Notes: a model not told the origin generated them from the sequence alone. A stretch of DNA of 64,000 bases from Escherichia marmotae (GCF_002900365.1 NZ_CP025979.1:2790001-2854000), one strand, 5' to 3'; counted from the first letter of the stretch, positions 15,427-25,041 are shown. Numbers and translations are program-made.

Positions 15427-17340
15427 ATGATTGTTTTCTCCTCGTTACAAATTCGTCGCGGCGTGCGCGTCCTGCTGGATAATGCCACCGCCACTATTAA
15501 CCCTGGCCAGAAAGTCGGCCTGGTGGGTAAAAACGGCTGCGGTAAATCTACCCTACTGGCATTGCTGAAAAATGAAATCAGCGCCGACGGCGGCAGCTAC
15601 ACCTTTCCTGGTAGCTGGCAACTGGCGTGGGTGAATCAGGAAACGCCGGCGCTACCGCAAGCGGCACTGGAATATGTCATTGATGGCGACCGCGAATATC
15701 GCCAACTGGAAGCGCAACTTCAGGATGCTAACGAACGTAACGACGGACATGCCATTGCGACCATTCACGGCAAGCTGGATGCTATCGACGCGTGGAGTAT
15801 TCGCTCCCGCGCCGCCAGCCTGCTGCATGGCCTCGGTTTCAGCAATGAGCAACTGGAGTATCCGGTGAGCGATTTCTCTGGTGGCTGGCGAATGCGCCTT
15901 AACCTCGCCCAGGCACTGATTTGCCGTTCAGACTTGCTGCTGCTCGACGAACCGACTAACCACCTCGATCTCGATGCAGTTATCTGGCTGGAAAAATGGC
16001 TGAAGAGCTATCAGGGCACGCTGATCCTTATCTCTCACGACCGCGACTTCCTCGATCCGATCGTTGATAAAATCATTCATATCGAACAACAAAGCATGTT
16101 CGAGTACACCGGCAACTACAGTTCGTTTGAAGTGCAGCGCGCCACCCGTCTGGCGCAGCAACAGGCGATGTACGAAAGCCAGCAGGAGCGCGTGGCGCAT
16201 CTGCAAAGTTATATCGACCGTTTCCGCGCCAAAGCCACCAAGGCGAAGCAAGCCCAGAGCCGCATTAAGATGCTCGAGCGCATGGAGCTGATTGCCCCCG
16301 CGCACGTCGATAACCCTTTCCGTTTTAGCTTCCGCGCGCCGGAAAGCCTGCCTAATCCATTGCTGAAGATGGAAAAGGTCAGCGCGGGTTATGGCGATCG
16401 CATTATTCTCGACTCGATCAAACTGAATCTGGTCCCCGGTTCGCGCATTGGTCTGTTAGGCCGCAACGGCGCAGGTAAATCAACATTAATCAAATTGTTA
16501 GCCGGTGAACTTGCGCCGATTAGCGGTGAAATTGGCCTGGCGAAAGGGATTAAACTCGGTTACTTCGCCCAGCATCAACTGGAATACCTGCGCGCAGATG
16601 AATCGCCCATTCAACATCTGGCGCGTTTAGCACCGCAAGAGCTGGAACAAAAACTGCGAGACTACCTCGGTGGCTTTGGTTTCCAGGGCGATAAAGTAAC
16701 GGAAGAAACCCGCCGTTTCTCCGGTGGGGAAAAAGCACGGCTGGTGCTGGCGCTGATCGTCTGGCAGCGTCCGAATCTGCTGCTGCTCGACGAACCGACC
16801 AACCACCTTGACCTCGACATGCGCCAGGCACTAACCGAAGCGTTGATCGAGTTTGAAGGCGCACTGGTTGTCGTTTCGCACGACCGTCACTTACTGCGTT
16901 CCACCACTGACGATCTCTATCTGGTTCACGATCGTAAAGTCGAACCGTTCGATGGCGATCTGGAGGATTATCAACAGTGGTTGAGCGACGTTCAGAAGCA
17001 GGAAAACCAATCTGACGAAGCGCCGAAAGAAAACGCTAACAGCGCCCAGGCACGTAAAGATCAGAAGCGTCGGGAAGCAGAGCTGCGTGCGCAAACCCAG
17101 CCGCTACGTAAAGAAATCGCCCGTCTGGAAAAAGAGATGGAAAAGCTGAATGCACAACTGGCACAGGCAGAAGAAAAATTGGGCGACAGCGAGCTATATG
17201 ACCAGAGCCGTAAAGCAGAACTGACCGCTTGTCTGCAACAGCAAGCCAGCGCCAAATCCGGGCTGGAAGAGTGCGAAATGGCATGGCTGGAAGCCCAGGA
17301 GCAACTGGAACAAATGCTGCTGGAAGGCCAAAGCAACTAA
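15427..17340 (+). CDS. yheS: ABC-F family ATPase YheS
   Basis: A cytoplasmic ABC-F protein with two ATP-binding cassettes and no membrane domain. The family acts on ribosomes, and YheS has been linked to relief of stalled translation. The 637-residue product has Walker A motifs GKNGCGKST (34-42) and GRNGAGKST, signatures FSGGWRMRL and FSGGEKARL, and two LLLLDEPTNHLDLD Walker B motifs. The linker between the cassettes is followed later by a charged coiled-coil C-terminus from about residue 530. It is divergent from kefG and its stop overlaps the yheT start. Confidence 0.96.
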   Translation: MIVFSSLQIRRGVRVLLDNATATINPGQKVGLVGKNGCGKSTLLALLKNEISADGGSYTFPGSWQLAWVNQETPALPQAALEYVIDGDREYRQLEAQLQDANERNDGHAIATIHGKLDAIDAWSIRSRAASLLHGLGFSNEQLEYPVSDFSGGWRMRLNLAQALICRSDLLLLDEPTNHLDLDAVIWLEKWLKSYQGTLILISHDRDFLDPIVDKIIHIEQQSMFEYTGNYSSFEVQRATRLAQQQAMYESQQERVAHLQSYIDRFRAKATKAKQAQSRIKMLERMELIAPAHVDNPFRFSFRAPESLPNPLLKMEKVSAGYGDRIILDSIKLNLVPGSRIGLLGRNGAGKSTLIKLLAGELAPISGEIGLAKGIKLGYFAQHQLEYLRADESPIQHLARLAPQELEQKLRDYLGGFGFQGDKVTEETRRFSGGEKARLVLALIVWQRPNLLLLDEPTNHLDLDMRQALTEALIEFEGALVVVSHDRHLLRSTTDDLYLVHDRKVEPFDGDLEDYQQWLSDVQKQENQSDEAPKENANSAQARKDQKRREAELRAQTQPLRKEIARLEKEMEKLNAQLAQAEEKLGDSELYDQSRKAELTACLQQQASAKSGLEECEMAWLEAQEQLEQMLLEGQSN

Positions 17341-18362
17341 TGGCGCAAGTAACGACGACCGATCTTAACGACGCCAGCAGTAGTGCTGAATTCACCCCCA
17401 TGCGTGGCTTCAGTAATTGCCATCTGCAAACCATGCTGCCGCGTCTGTTTCGTCGTCAGGTGAAATTCACCCCACACTGGCAGCGGCTGGAATTGCCTGA
17501 CGGTGATTTTGTCGATCTCGCGTGGAGTGAAGATCCCACACAAGCGCAACATAAACCGCGTCTGGTGGTTTTTCATGGTCTCGAAGGCAGTCTGAATAGC
17601 CCTTACGCACATGGTCTGGTCGAGGCAGCGCAAAAGCGTGGTTGGCTTGGCGTAGTGATGCATTTTCGCGGTTGTAGCGGTGAACCAAACCGGATGCACC
17701 GCATTTATCACTCTGGTGAGACGGAAGATGCCAGTTGGTTTTTACGCTGGCTGCAACGCGAATTTGGTCATGCGCCAACGGCTGCCGTGGGCTATTCGCT
17801 TGGCGGTAATATGCTGGCTTGTCTGCTGGCTAAAGAAGGCAATAACGTCCCGATTGAGGCGGCGGTAATTGTCTCCGCGCCGTTTATGCTGGAAGCCTGT
17901 AGCTATCACATGGATAAAGGCTTCTCCCGCGTTTATCAGCGTTACCTGGTGAATCTGTTAAAAGCCAATGCAGCGCGTAAACTGAAGGCGTACCCCGGAA
18001 CACTGCCGATAGATCTCTCGCAGTTGAAATCGGTGCGCCGCATCCGCGAATTTGACGATCTGATCACCGCCAAAATTCACGGCTATGCTGACGCCATCGA
18101 CTATTATCGTCAGTGTAGCGCCATGCCGCTGCTCAATCGGATCGCCAAACCGACACTAATTATTCATGCCAAAGACGATCCGTTTATGGATCATCAGGTG
18201 ATCCATAAACCGGAAAATTTACCCACGCAGGTGGAGTATCAACTGACCGAACATGGCGGTCACGTTGGCTTCATTAGCGGTACGTTACTCCACCCGCAAA
18301 TGTGGCTTGAGTCACGCATTCCTGACTGGTTATCAATGTATCTGGAGGCGAAATCATGTTGA
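17340..18362 (+). CDS. yheT: alpha/beta hydrolase YheT
   Basis: A 340-residue alpha/beta-hydrolase of the YheT/ABHD1-3 family; substrate unknown. The nucleophile elbow is GYSLGG with Ser153. The acid is probably in HAKDDPFMDH and the histidine in EHGGHVGF near the C-terminus, giving a complete triad. HGLEGSLNSPYA forms the oxyanion-hole loop. The start ATG shares its A with the yheS stop codon, and the end overlaps yheU by 7 bases, so yheSTU form an operon. Confidence 0.94.
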   Translation: MAQVTTTDLNDASSSAEFTPMRGFSNCHLQTMLPRLFRRQVKFTPHWQRLELPDGDFVDLAWSEDPTQAQHKPRLVVFHGLEGSLNSPYAHGLVEAAQKRGWLGVVMHFRGCSGEPNRMHRIYHSGETEDASWFLRWLQREFGHAPTAAVGYSLGGNMLACLLAKEGNNVPIEAAVIVSAPFMLEACSYHMDKGFSRVYQRYLVNLLKANAARKLKAYPGTLPIDLSQLKSVRRIREFDDLITAKIHGYADAIDYYRQCSAMPLLNRIAKPTLIIHAKDDPFMDHQVIHKPENLPTQVEYQLTEHGGHVGFISGTLLHPQMWLESRIPDWLSMYLEAKSC

Positions 18363-18574
18363 TTCCCTGGCAAGACCTCTCCCCCGAAACGCTGGAAAAT
18401 TTAATTGAAAGTTTTGTGTTACGCGAAGGCACAGATTATGGTGAACATGAGCGTACACTTGAACAGAAAACCGCCGACGTCAAACGCCAGCTACAATGCG
18501 GAGAAGCGGTGCTGGTATGGTCGGAGCTGCACGAAACGGTCAATATCATGCCGCGTAGTCAGTTTCGCGAATAA
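18356..18574 (+). CDS. yheU: YheU, small conserved protein
   Basis: A 72-residue acidic protein of the YheU/UPF0270 family (MLIPWQDLSPETLENLIESF). No function is known. It overlaps yheT by 7 bases and precedes prkB by 53 bases. Confidence 0.92.
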   Translation: MLIPWQDLSPETLENLIESFVLREGTDYGEHERTLEQKTADVKRQLQCGEAVLVWSELHETVNIMPRSQFRE

Positions 18575-18627
18575 CCTGCAACCGTCGGCGGACAAGATAA
18601 TAATGATAGCCAGGTCATGGAGTTACT

Positions 18628-19497
18628 ATGTCTGCCAAACATCCGGTCATTGCAGTAACAGGATCCAGCGGCGCGGGGACCACCACCACCAGCCTCGCGT
18701 TTCGTAAAATATTCGCGCAGTTAAATCTGCATGCAGCCGAGGTGGAAGGCGACAGTTTTCACCGTTACACCCGCCCGGAAATGGACATGGCGATCCGCAA
18801 AGCGCGCGATGCCGGGCGGCATATCAGCTACTTCGGTCCCGAGGCCAACGACTTCGGCCTGCTGGAACAAACCTTCACTGAATACGGGCTGAGCGGCAAA
18901 GGCCAGTCGCGCAAATATCTGCACACCTACGATGAAGCCGTGCCGTGGAACCAGGTGCCCGGTACGTTTACCCCGTGGCAGGCGCTGCCAGAACCGACCG
19001 ATGTGCTGTTTTATGAAGGATTGCACGGCGGCGTGGTTACGCCACAACATAACGTCGCGCAGCATGTAGATTTATTGGTTGGGGTCGTGCCTATCGTTAA
19101 CCTGGAGTGGATTCAAAAACTCATCCGCGATACTGGCGAGCGCGGACACTCACGAGAAGCAGTGATGGACTCGGTAGTGCGCTCAATGGAAGACTATATC
19201 AACTACATCACGCCGCAGTTTTCCCGCACTCATATCAACTTCCAGCGCGTCCCCACTGTTGACACGTCTAACCCTTTCGCTGCAAAAGGCATCCCGTCGT
19301 TGGATGAAAGTTTTGTGGTGATTCATTTTCGTAATCTGGAAGGGATCGATTTCCCTTGGCTGCTGGCGATGTTACAAGGCTCATTCATTTCCCACATCAA
19401 TACGTTAGTGGTGCCGGGAGGTAAAATGGGTCTGGCAATGGAGTTAATTATGCTGCCGCTGGTACAACGACTGATGGAAGGGAAGAAAATCGAGTAA
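18628..19497 (+). CDS. prkB: phosphoribulokinase-like kinase PrkB
   Basis: A 289-residue P-loop kinase of the phosphoribulokinase/uridine kinase superfamily. The enterobacterial role is unknown, as no Calvin cycle is present. The N-terminal nucleotide loop reads TGSSGAGTTTTS, with threonine where most P-loops have lysine; this form also occurs in bacterial phosphoribulokinases. A GGAGT ribosome site precedes the start. It is the last gene of the rightward run and faces yhfA across a stem-loop. Confidence 0.93.
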   Translation: MSAKHPVIAVTGSSGAGTTTTSLAFRKIFAQLNLHAAEVEGDSFHRYTRPEMDMAIRKARDAGRHISYFGPEANDFGLLEQTFTEYGLSGKGQSRKYLHTYDEAVPWNQVPGTFTPWQALPEPTDVLFYEGLHGGVVTPQHNVAQHVDLLVGVVPIVNLEWIQKLIRDTGERGHSREAVMDSVVRSMEDYINYITPQFSRTHINFQRVPTVDTSNPFAAKGIPSLDESFVVIHFRNLEGIDFPWLLAMLQGSFISHINTLVVPGGKMGLAMELIMLPLVQRLMEGKKIE

Positions 19498-19507
19498 ATG
19501 TTCTTAT

Positions 19508-19533
19508 ATGCCGGATAAAATAATATCCGGCAT
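19508..19533. terminator. stem-loop between convergent prkB and yhfA
   Basis: Perfect 10-base arms ATGCCGGATA / TATCCGGCAT with a 6-base loop, 10 bases past prkB. A T-rich stretch follows on both strands but no long T run, so it is probably a modest terminator or mRNA-end stem. Confidence 0.65.
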
Positions 19534-19551
19534 CATATTTTAATCATTAAA

Positions 19552-19956
19552 TCACGCGGCTATCACTTCATAGGAGTGGGTAATATTCACGGCTTTCTCT
19601 AGCATCAGCGCTACCGAACAATACTTCTCGGCAGAGAGATCCACCGCTCGCGAAACCGCCGCGTCCTTCAGGTCGTGACCTGTGACGATAAAATGCAAAT
19701 TGATGTGCGTAAACAGGCGCGGTGCCTCTTCGCGACGTTCAGAGGTCAATTTTACTTCACAATCGACCACATCCTGACGCCCTTTTTGCAGGATAGAAAC
19801 CACATCAATGGCGCTGCAACCGCCTGCCGCCATCAACACCATTTCCATCGGACTTGGCGCTTTATCGCCAGAATTACCGTCCATTAAAATCTGGTGACCC
19901 GAGGCTGACTCGCCCAAAAAAGTTAACCCTTCGACCCACTTCACACGCGCTTGCAT
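19552..19956 (-). CDS. yhfA: OsmC-family protein YhfA
   Basis: A 134-residue OsmC/Ohr-fold protein with two conserved cysteines, C47 (in AAGGCSAIDV) and C113 (in EKYCSVAL), the pair used by peroxide-reducing relatives. Its substrate is unknown. It is divergent from crp and shares its control region. Confidence 0.92.
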   Translation of the reverse strand: MQARVKWVEGLTFLGESASGHQILMDGNSGDKAPSPMEMVLMAAGGCSAIDVVSILQKGRQDVVDCEVKLTSERREEAPRLFTHINLHFIVTGHDLKDAAVSRAVDLSAEKYCSVALMLEKAVNITHSYEVIAA

Positions 19957-20257
19957 AATCGGAACTCCATTGCGTCAATTTTCCTGACAGAGTACGCGTA
20001 CTGACCAAATCGCGCAACGGAAGGCGACCTGGGTCATGCTGAAGCGAGACACCAGGAGACACAACGCGAAAGCTATGCTAAAACAGTCAGGATGCTACAG
20101 TAATACATTGATGTACTGCATGTATGTAAAAGACGTCACATTACCGTGCAGTTCAGTTGATAGCCCCTTCCCAGGTAGCGGGAAGCACATTTCGGCAATC
20201 CAGAGACAGCGGCGTTTTCTGGCTCTGGAGAAAGCTTATAACAGAGGATAACCGCGC
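19957..20257. promoter_or_regulatory. crp / yhfA divergent control region
   Basis: About 300 bases with no convincing gene. By comparison with K-12, the main crp start should be near 20091, giving the known leader of about 167 nt. A CRP site TGTAA-N6-TCACA lies at 20125-20140, centred near +42, where CRP represses crp by helping a divergent RNA. A 71-codon open frame through the leader is not considered real. Confidence 0.75.
20125..20140. promoter_or_regulatory. CRP-binding site in the crp leader
   Basis: TGTAA-AAGACG-TCACA, one mismatch from TGTGA-N6-TCACA. The corresponding K-12 left half, from memory, is TGCAA, so this version is a slightly better match. Confidence 0.75.
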
Positions 20258-20890
20258 ATGGTGCTTGGCAAACCGCAAACAGACCCGACTCTCGAATGGT
20301 TCTTGTCTCATTGCCACATTCATAAGTACCCATCCAAGAGCACGCTTATTCACCAGGGTGAAAAAGCGGAAACGCTGTATTACATCGTTAAAGGCTCTGT
20401 GGCAGTGCTGATTAAAGACGAGGAGGGTAAAGAAATGATCCTCTCCTATCTGAATCAGGGTGATTTTATTGGCGAATTGGGCCTGTTTGAAGAAGGCCAG
20501 GAACGTAGCGCATGGGTACGTGCGAAAACCGCCTGTGAAGTAGCTGAGATTTCCTACAAAAAATTCCGTCAATTAATTCAGGTGAACCCGGATATTCTGA
20601 TGCGTCTCTCCGCACAGATGGCGCGTCGTCTGCAAGTCACTTCAGAGAAAGTGGGCAACCTGGCATTCCTCGACGTTACAGGTCGTATTGCACAGACACT
20701 GCTGAATCTGGCGAAACAACCCGATGCCATGACTCACCCGGACGGTATGCAAATCAAAATTACCCGTCAGGAAATCGGTCAGATTGTTGGCTGTTCTCGT
20801 GAAACCGTGGGACGTATTCTGAAGATGCTGGAAGATCAGAACCTGATCTCTGCACACGGAAAAACCATCGTCGTTTACGGCACCCGTTGA
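20258..20890 (+). CDS. crp: cAMP receptor protein (catabolite activator)
   Basis: Global cAMP-dependent regulator, 210 residues, apparently identical to K-12 by eye. The cyclic-nucleotide domain includes [20 protein letters not shown] (phosphate-binding cassette with R83/S84). The C-terminal winged helix has [20 protein letters not shown] as its DNA-recognition element. HPDGMQIK contains activating region 1. Likely CRP targets in this window are crp itself, ppiA and pck. Confidence 0.98.
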
Positions 20891-20940
20891 TCCCATCGGA
20901 GTGCCGCGTTACCTGGTAGCGCGCCGTTTTGTTTAAGCCG

Positions 20941-23031
20941 ATGTGGCGCAGACTGATTTATCATCCCGACATCAACTACGCACTACGACAAACACTGGTG
21001 CTATGTTTGCCCGTGGCCGTTGGTCTATTGCTTGGCGAATTAAGACTCGGGCTGCTCTTTTCTCTCGTCCCCGCCTGTTGCAATATTGCGGGGCTTGATA
21101 CTCCTCATAAGCGTTTTTTCAAACACTTAATCATTGGTGCGTCGCTGTTTGCCACTTGTAGCTTGCTAACGCAACTGCTGCTGGAAAAAGATATCCCCCT
21201 ACCCTTTCTGCTGACGGGGTTAACGTTGATACTTGGCGTCACTGCTGAGTTAGGGCCATTGCATGCAAAATTACTTCCCGCATCGCTACTCGCCGCCATT
21301 TTTACCCTCAGTCTGGCGGGATATATGCCGGTCTGGGAACCGTTGCTCATCTACGCGTTAGGCACGCTCTGGTATGGACTGTTTAACTGGTTCTGGTTCT
21401 GGCTCTGGCGTGAGCAACCGTTACGCGAGTCGCTTAGCCTGCTGTACCGTGAACTGGCGGATTACTGTGAAGCCAAATACAGCCTGCTTACTCAGCACAC
21501 CGATCCCGAAAATGCTCTGCCACCATTGTTGGTGCGTCAGCAAAAAGCGGTCGATTTAATTACCCAGTGTTATCAGCAAATGCATATGCTTTCCGCGCAA
21601 AATAATACGGACTACAAGCGGATGCTGCGTATTTTCCAGGAGGCGCTGGACTTACAGGAACATATCTCGGTCAGTTTGCATCAGCCGGAAGAGGTGCAAA
21701 AGCTGGTCGAGCGGAGCCATGCGGAGGAAGTTATCCGCTGGAATGCACAAACTGTCGCCGCCCGCCTGCGCGTGCTGGCTGATGACATTCTTTATCATCG
21801 CCTGCCGACACGTTTTACGATGGATAAGCAAATTGGCGCGCTGGAAAAAATCGCCCGCCAGCATCCGGATAACCCCGTGGGACAATTTTGCTACTGGCAC
21901 TTTAGTCGCATCGCCCGCGTGCTACGAACGCAAAAACCACTTTATGCCCGCGATCTGCTGGCAGATAAACAGCGGCGAATGCCGTTACTCCCGGCGCTGA
22001 AAAGCTATCTTTCCCTGAAATCGCCAGCGCTGCGTAATGCCGGACGATTGAGTGTGATGCTAAGTGTTGCCAGCCTGATGGGCACCGCGCTGCATTTGCC
22101 GAAATCCTATTGGATATTAATGACGGTATTATTGGTGACGCAAAATGGTTATGGCGCTACTCGCCTGCGGATTGTGAATCGTTCTGTGGGAACCGTGGTC
22201 GGGTTAATCATTGCGGGTGTTGCGCTGCACTTTAAAATTCCCGAAGGTTACACCCTGACGTTGATGCTGATTACCACGCTCGCCAGCTATCTGATATTGC
22301 GTAAGAACTACGGCTGGGCGACGGTCGGTTTTACCATTACCGCTGTGTATACCCTGCAACTGCTGTGGCTGAATGGTGAGCAATACATCATCCCACGCCT
22401 CATTGATACCATCATCGGCTGTCTGATTGCCTTCGGTGGCACGGTATGGCTGTGGCCGCAGTGGCAGAGTGGTTTACTGCGCAAGAACGCCCATGACGCC
22501 TTAGAAACTTACCAGGAGGCTATTCGTCTGATCCTCAGTAAAGATCCGCAACCCACGCCACTTGCCTGGCAGCGAATGCGGGTGAATCAGGCGCATAACA
22601 CCCTGTATAACTCGCTGAATCAGGCGATGCAGGAACCGGCGTTTAACAGCCATTATCTGGCAGACATGAAACTGTGGGTAACACATAGTCAGTTTATTGT
22701 TGAACATATCAATGCCATGACCACACTGGCGCGGGAACACCGGTCATTGCCGCCGGAACTGGCGCAGGAGTACTTGCAGTCTTGTGAAATCGCCATTCAG
22801 CGTTGTCAGCAACGACTGGAATATGATGAACCGGGTAGTTCTGGTGACGCCAATATCATCGACTCGCCAGAGATGCTGCCACACGAAGGTGCGTCCGGCA
22901 CGCTGGAGCAGCATTTACAACGCGTTATTGGCCATCTGAATACGATGCACACCATTTCAGCAATGGCCTGGCGGCAGCGACCACACCACGGGATTTGGTT
23001 GAGTCGCAAGTTGCGGGATTCGAAGGCGTAA
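20941..23031 (+). CDS. yhfK: YhfK, predicted inner-membrane FUSC/YccS-like protein
   Basis: A 696-residue membrane protein, function unknown. It has two blocks of membrane segments (about residues 15-155 and 365-500), each followed by a helical cytoplasmic region, as in the YccS/FUSC aromatic-acid exporter superfamily. The ATG at 20941 gives the K-12 length; a TTG four codons upstream is possible but neither has a clear ribosome site. It lies 50 bases after crp, so read-through from crp is likely. Confidence 0.9.
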   Translation: MWRRLIYHPDINYALRQTLVLCLPVAVGLLLGELRLGLLFSLVPACCNIAGLDTPHKRFFKHLIIGASLFATCSLLTQLLLEKDIPLPFLLTGLTLILGVTAELGPLHAKLLPASLLAAIFTLSLAGYMPVWEPLLIYALGTLWYGLFNWFWFWLWREQPLRESLSLLYRELADYCEAKYSLLTQHTDPENALPPLLVRQQKAVDLITQCYQQMHMLSAQNNTDYKRMLRIFQEALDLQEHISVSLHQPEEVQKLVERSHAEEVIRWNAQTVAARLRVLADDILYHRLPTRFTMDKQIGALEKIARQHPDNPVGQFCYWHFSRIARVLRTQKPLYARDLLADKQRRMPLLPALKSYLSLKSPALRNAGRLSVMLSVASLMGTALHLPKSYWILMTVLLVTQNGYGATRLRIVNRSVGTVVGLIIAGVALHFKIPEGYTLTLMLITTLASYLILRKNYGWATVGFTITAVYTLQLLWLNGEQYIIPRLIDTIIGCLIAFGGTVWLWPQWQSGLLRKNAHDALETYQEAIRLILSKDPQPTPLAWQRMRVNQAHNTLYNSLNQAMQEPAFNSHYLADMKLWVTHSQFIVEHINAMTTLAREHRSLPPELAQEYLQSCEIAIQRCQQRLEYDEPGSSGDANIIDSPEMLPHEGASGTLEQHLQRVIGHLNTMHTISAMAWRQRPHHGIWLSRKLRDSKA

Positions 23032-23057
23032 TTTATTCATCGCCAGAACAAAATCGA

Positions 23058-23133
23058 GGGTCAGATAAGGCACATACGCCGTATCCGACGCCCTTTGCCT
23101 GGTGCGACGCTTACCGCGTCTTATCAGGCTTAC
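23058..23133. repeat. REP/BIME element between yhfK and argD
   Basis: Two imperfect palindromic units, about 23058-23093 (GTCAGATAAGGC ... ATCCGAC) and 23097-23133 (GCCTGGTGCGACGC ... TTATCAGGC), in the style of enterobacterial REP sequences. They lie between convergent genes. Confidence 0.75.
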
Positions 23134-23140
23134 TCCCGTT

Positions 23141-24361
23141 TTACGCCGCAATCACCTTCGCCACTGCGCGGGCAAAACGCTGCATCCCTTCGTCGATATC
23201 CGCATCTTCCACCACCAGCGACGGCGCAAAACGCACCACATCTGGTCCGGCGTTCAGCACCATTACACCTGCATCCGCACCCGCATAAAGGAAATCACGC
23301 GCCTTACCTTTGTATTGTGGTTTCAACTCCGCACCAATCAACAGCCCCATGCCGCGAATATCGCTAAACACATCGTACTGCTGATCAATCTTCTGCAAAT
23401 GCTCAACAAAACGCTGACGTTTCGCCTGAATGCCTTCCAGCACGACCGGCGTATTGATGATATCAAACGCCGCCCCAGCGACCGCACAGGCTAGTGGATT
23501 ACCACCGTAGGTGGAACCGTGCGAGCCAGGATGAAACGCAGACGCAATCTCCGCCGTGGTCAGCATGGTGCTAATCGGGAAACCACCGCCTAACGCTTTG
23601 GCGGAGGTCAGGATATCCGGCGTCACGCCGTAGTGCATATAGGCAAATAAATCGCCTGTCCGCCCCATCCCGCACTGCACTTCATCAAATACCAGCAATG
23701 CCTGATGTTGATCGCACAGTTCACGCAAGCCCTGCAGAAACTCCGGCGTCGCAGCCGTCACGCCGCCCTCGCCCTGAATCGGCTCAACAACCACTGCGCA
23801 GGTATGATCATCCATCACTGCTTTCACCGCGTGGAGATCGTTAAAGGGAACATGAATAATGTCTGCCGGTTTTGGCCCAAAGCCGTCAGAATATTTCGGC
23901 TGGCCGCCCACCGAGACGGTAAACAATGATCGGCCATGAAAGGCGTTATGGAAGGCAATAATTTTGGTTTTGAACGGGCTATGGCGCACACAAGCGTAAT
24001 GACGTGCCAGTTTAAAGGCAGTTTCGTTGGCTTCCGTCCCGGAGTTCATAAACACCACTCGTTCGGCAAAGGTCGCCTCAATCAGTTTACGCCCAAGACG
24101 TAATGCTGGTTCATTGGTGAAAACGTTGCTGATATGCCACAAGGTTTCGCCCTGGGTTTTTAACGCTTCCACCAGCGCCGGATGGCAATGACCTAACGCC
24201 GTAACCGCAATCCCCCCCGCGAAATCGACATACTCCTTACCCTGTTGATCCCAGATTCGGCTACCCTGGCCTTTTACCGGAATAAACTCTGCCGGTGCAT
24301 AAATCGGCAGAATCACTTCATCGAAAGTCGCGCGTGTAATTGCTGTTTGTTCAGTTGCCAT
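23141..24361 (-). CDS. argD: acetylornithine / succinyldiaminopimelate aminotransferase
   Basis: PLP enzyme serving both arginine synthesis (N-acetylornithine transamination) and lysine synthesis (succinyl-DAP transamination). At 406 residues it is full length. The PLP lysine lies in TSAKALGGGFPIS, with LVFDEVQCGMGRTG as the class-III signature upstream of it. Two ARG boxes precede the gene. It follows pabA, but its own promoter carries the arginine control. Confidence 0.97.
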   Translation of the reverse strand: MATEQTAITRATFDEVILPIYAPAEFIPVKGQGSRIWDQQGKEYVDFAGGIAVTALGHCHPALVEALKTQGETLWHISNVFTNEPALRLGRKLIEATFAERVVFMNSGTEANETAFKLARHYACVRHSPFKTKIIAFHNAFHGRSLFTVSVGGQPKYSDGFGPKPADIIHVPFNDLHAVKAVMDDHTCAVVVEPIQGEGGVTAATPEFLQGLRELCDQHQALLVFDEVQCGMGRTGDLFAYMHYGVTPDILTSAKALGGGFPISTMLTTAEIASAFHPGSHGSTYGGNPLACAVAGAAFDIINTPVVLEGIQAKRQRFVEHLQKIDQQYDVFSDIRGMGLLIGAELKPQYKGKARDFLYAGADAGVMVLNAGPDVVRFAPSLVVEDADIDEGMQRFARAVAKVIAA

Positions 24362-24390
24362 CTCATGATCACCCTGTTACGCATAAATCA

Positions 24391-24430
24391 TTATGAAATT
24401 ATAATCACAAAATATGCATAAAAAATCATT
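24391..24430 (-). promoter_or_regulatory. pair of ARG boxes (ArgR operator) upstream of argD
   Basis: Two imperfect matches to TGAAT-N4-ATTCA: TGAAATTATAATCA at 24394-24407 and TGCATAAAAAATCA at 24415-24428. Their centres are 21 bases apart, the standard spacing for an ArgR hexamer. argD is a known ArgR target. Confidence 0.65.
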
Positions 24431-24446
24431 AAATGGCAACCAGAAA

Positions 24447-25010
24447 TCAGCGATGCAGGAAATTAGCCAGCAACTGATGCCCCTGTTCGCTAAGAATACT
24501 TTCCGGATGAAATTGCACCCCTTCGAGATCCCACTGGCGATGGCGAATCCCCATAATCTCGTGGGTCTCGCTCCAGGCGGTCACTTCAAAACACTCCGGC
24601 AGCGAGTCGGGGTCCACCACCAGTGAATGGTAGCGCGTCACGGTTAATGTATTTGCCAGCCCCTGAAATACGCCTTCGCCGTTATGCGTAATGGGTGAGG
24701 TTTTGCCGTGCATTACCTTTGCGGCGCGTACCACTTTAGCGCCGAAAACCTGCGCCATCGCCTGATGCCCCAGGCAAACGCCAAGAATCGGCAACCGTCC
24801 GGCATAGTGACGAATAACCTCAAGGGAAATCCCGGCTTCATCTGGCGTACAGGGTCCAGGCGATATGACAATTTTCTGCGGTTTAAGGGCGTCAATATCC
24901 GTCAGCGTCAACGCATCGTTGCGCTTAACCAGCACATCCGTCCCCAGTTCACAAAAATACTGGTAGAGGTTCCAGGTGAAAGAATCGTAGTTATCAATAA
25001 GCAGGATCAT
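24447..25010 (-). CDS. pabA: aminodeoxychorismate synthase, glutaminase subunit PabA
   Basis: Class-I glutamine amidotransferase that feeds ammonia to PabB for 4-amino-4-deoxychorismate, the folate precursor. The 187-residue product has nucleophile C79 (GVCLGHQAM), the oxyanion motif SPGPCTPDEAG, and the His-x-Glu pair in GVQFHPESIL. It is 31 bases downstream of the fic remnant in the yhfG-fic-pabA group. Confidence 0.97.
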   Translation of the reverse strand: MILLIDNYDSFTWNLYQYFCELGTDVLVKRNDALTLTDIDALKPQKIVISPGPCTPDEAGISLEVIRHYAGRLPILGVCLGHQAMAQVFGAKVVRAAKVMHGKTSPITHNGEGVFQGLANTLTVTRYHSLVVDPDSLPECFEVTAWSETHEIMGIRHRQWDLEGVQFHPESILSEQGHQLLANFLHR

Positions 25011-25041
25011 GGCGGCTCCGGTACGAAAGAACCGCGCTATT

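Noticed and set aside
20036..20251. 71-codon frame through the crp leader
   Set aside because: It runs through known promoter and CRP-site sequence and lacks a ribosome site.
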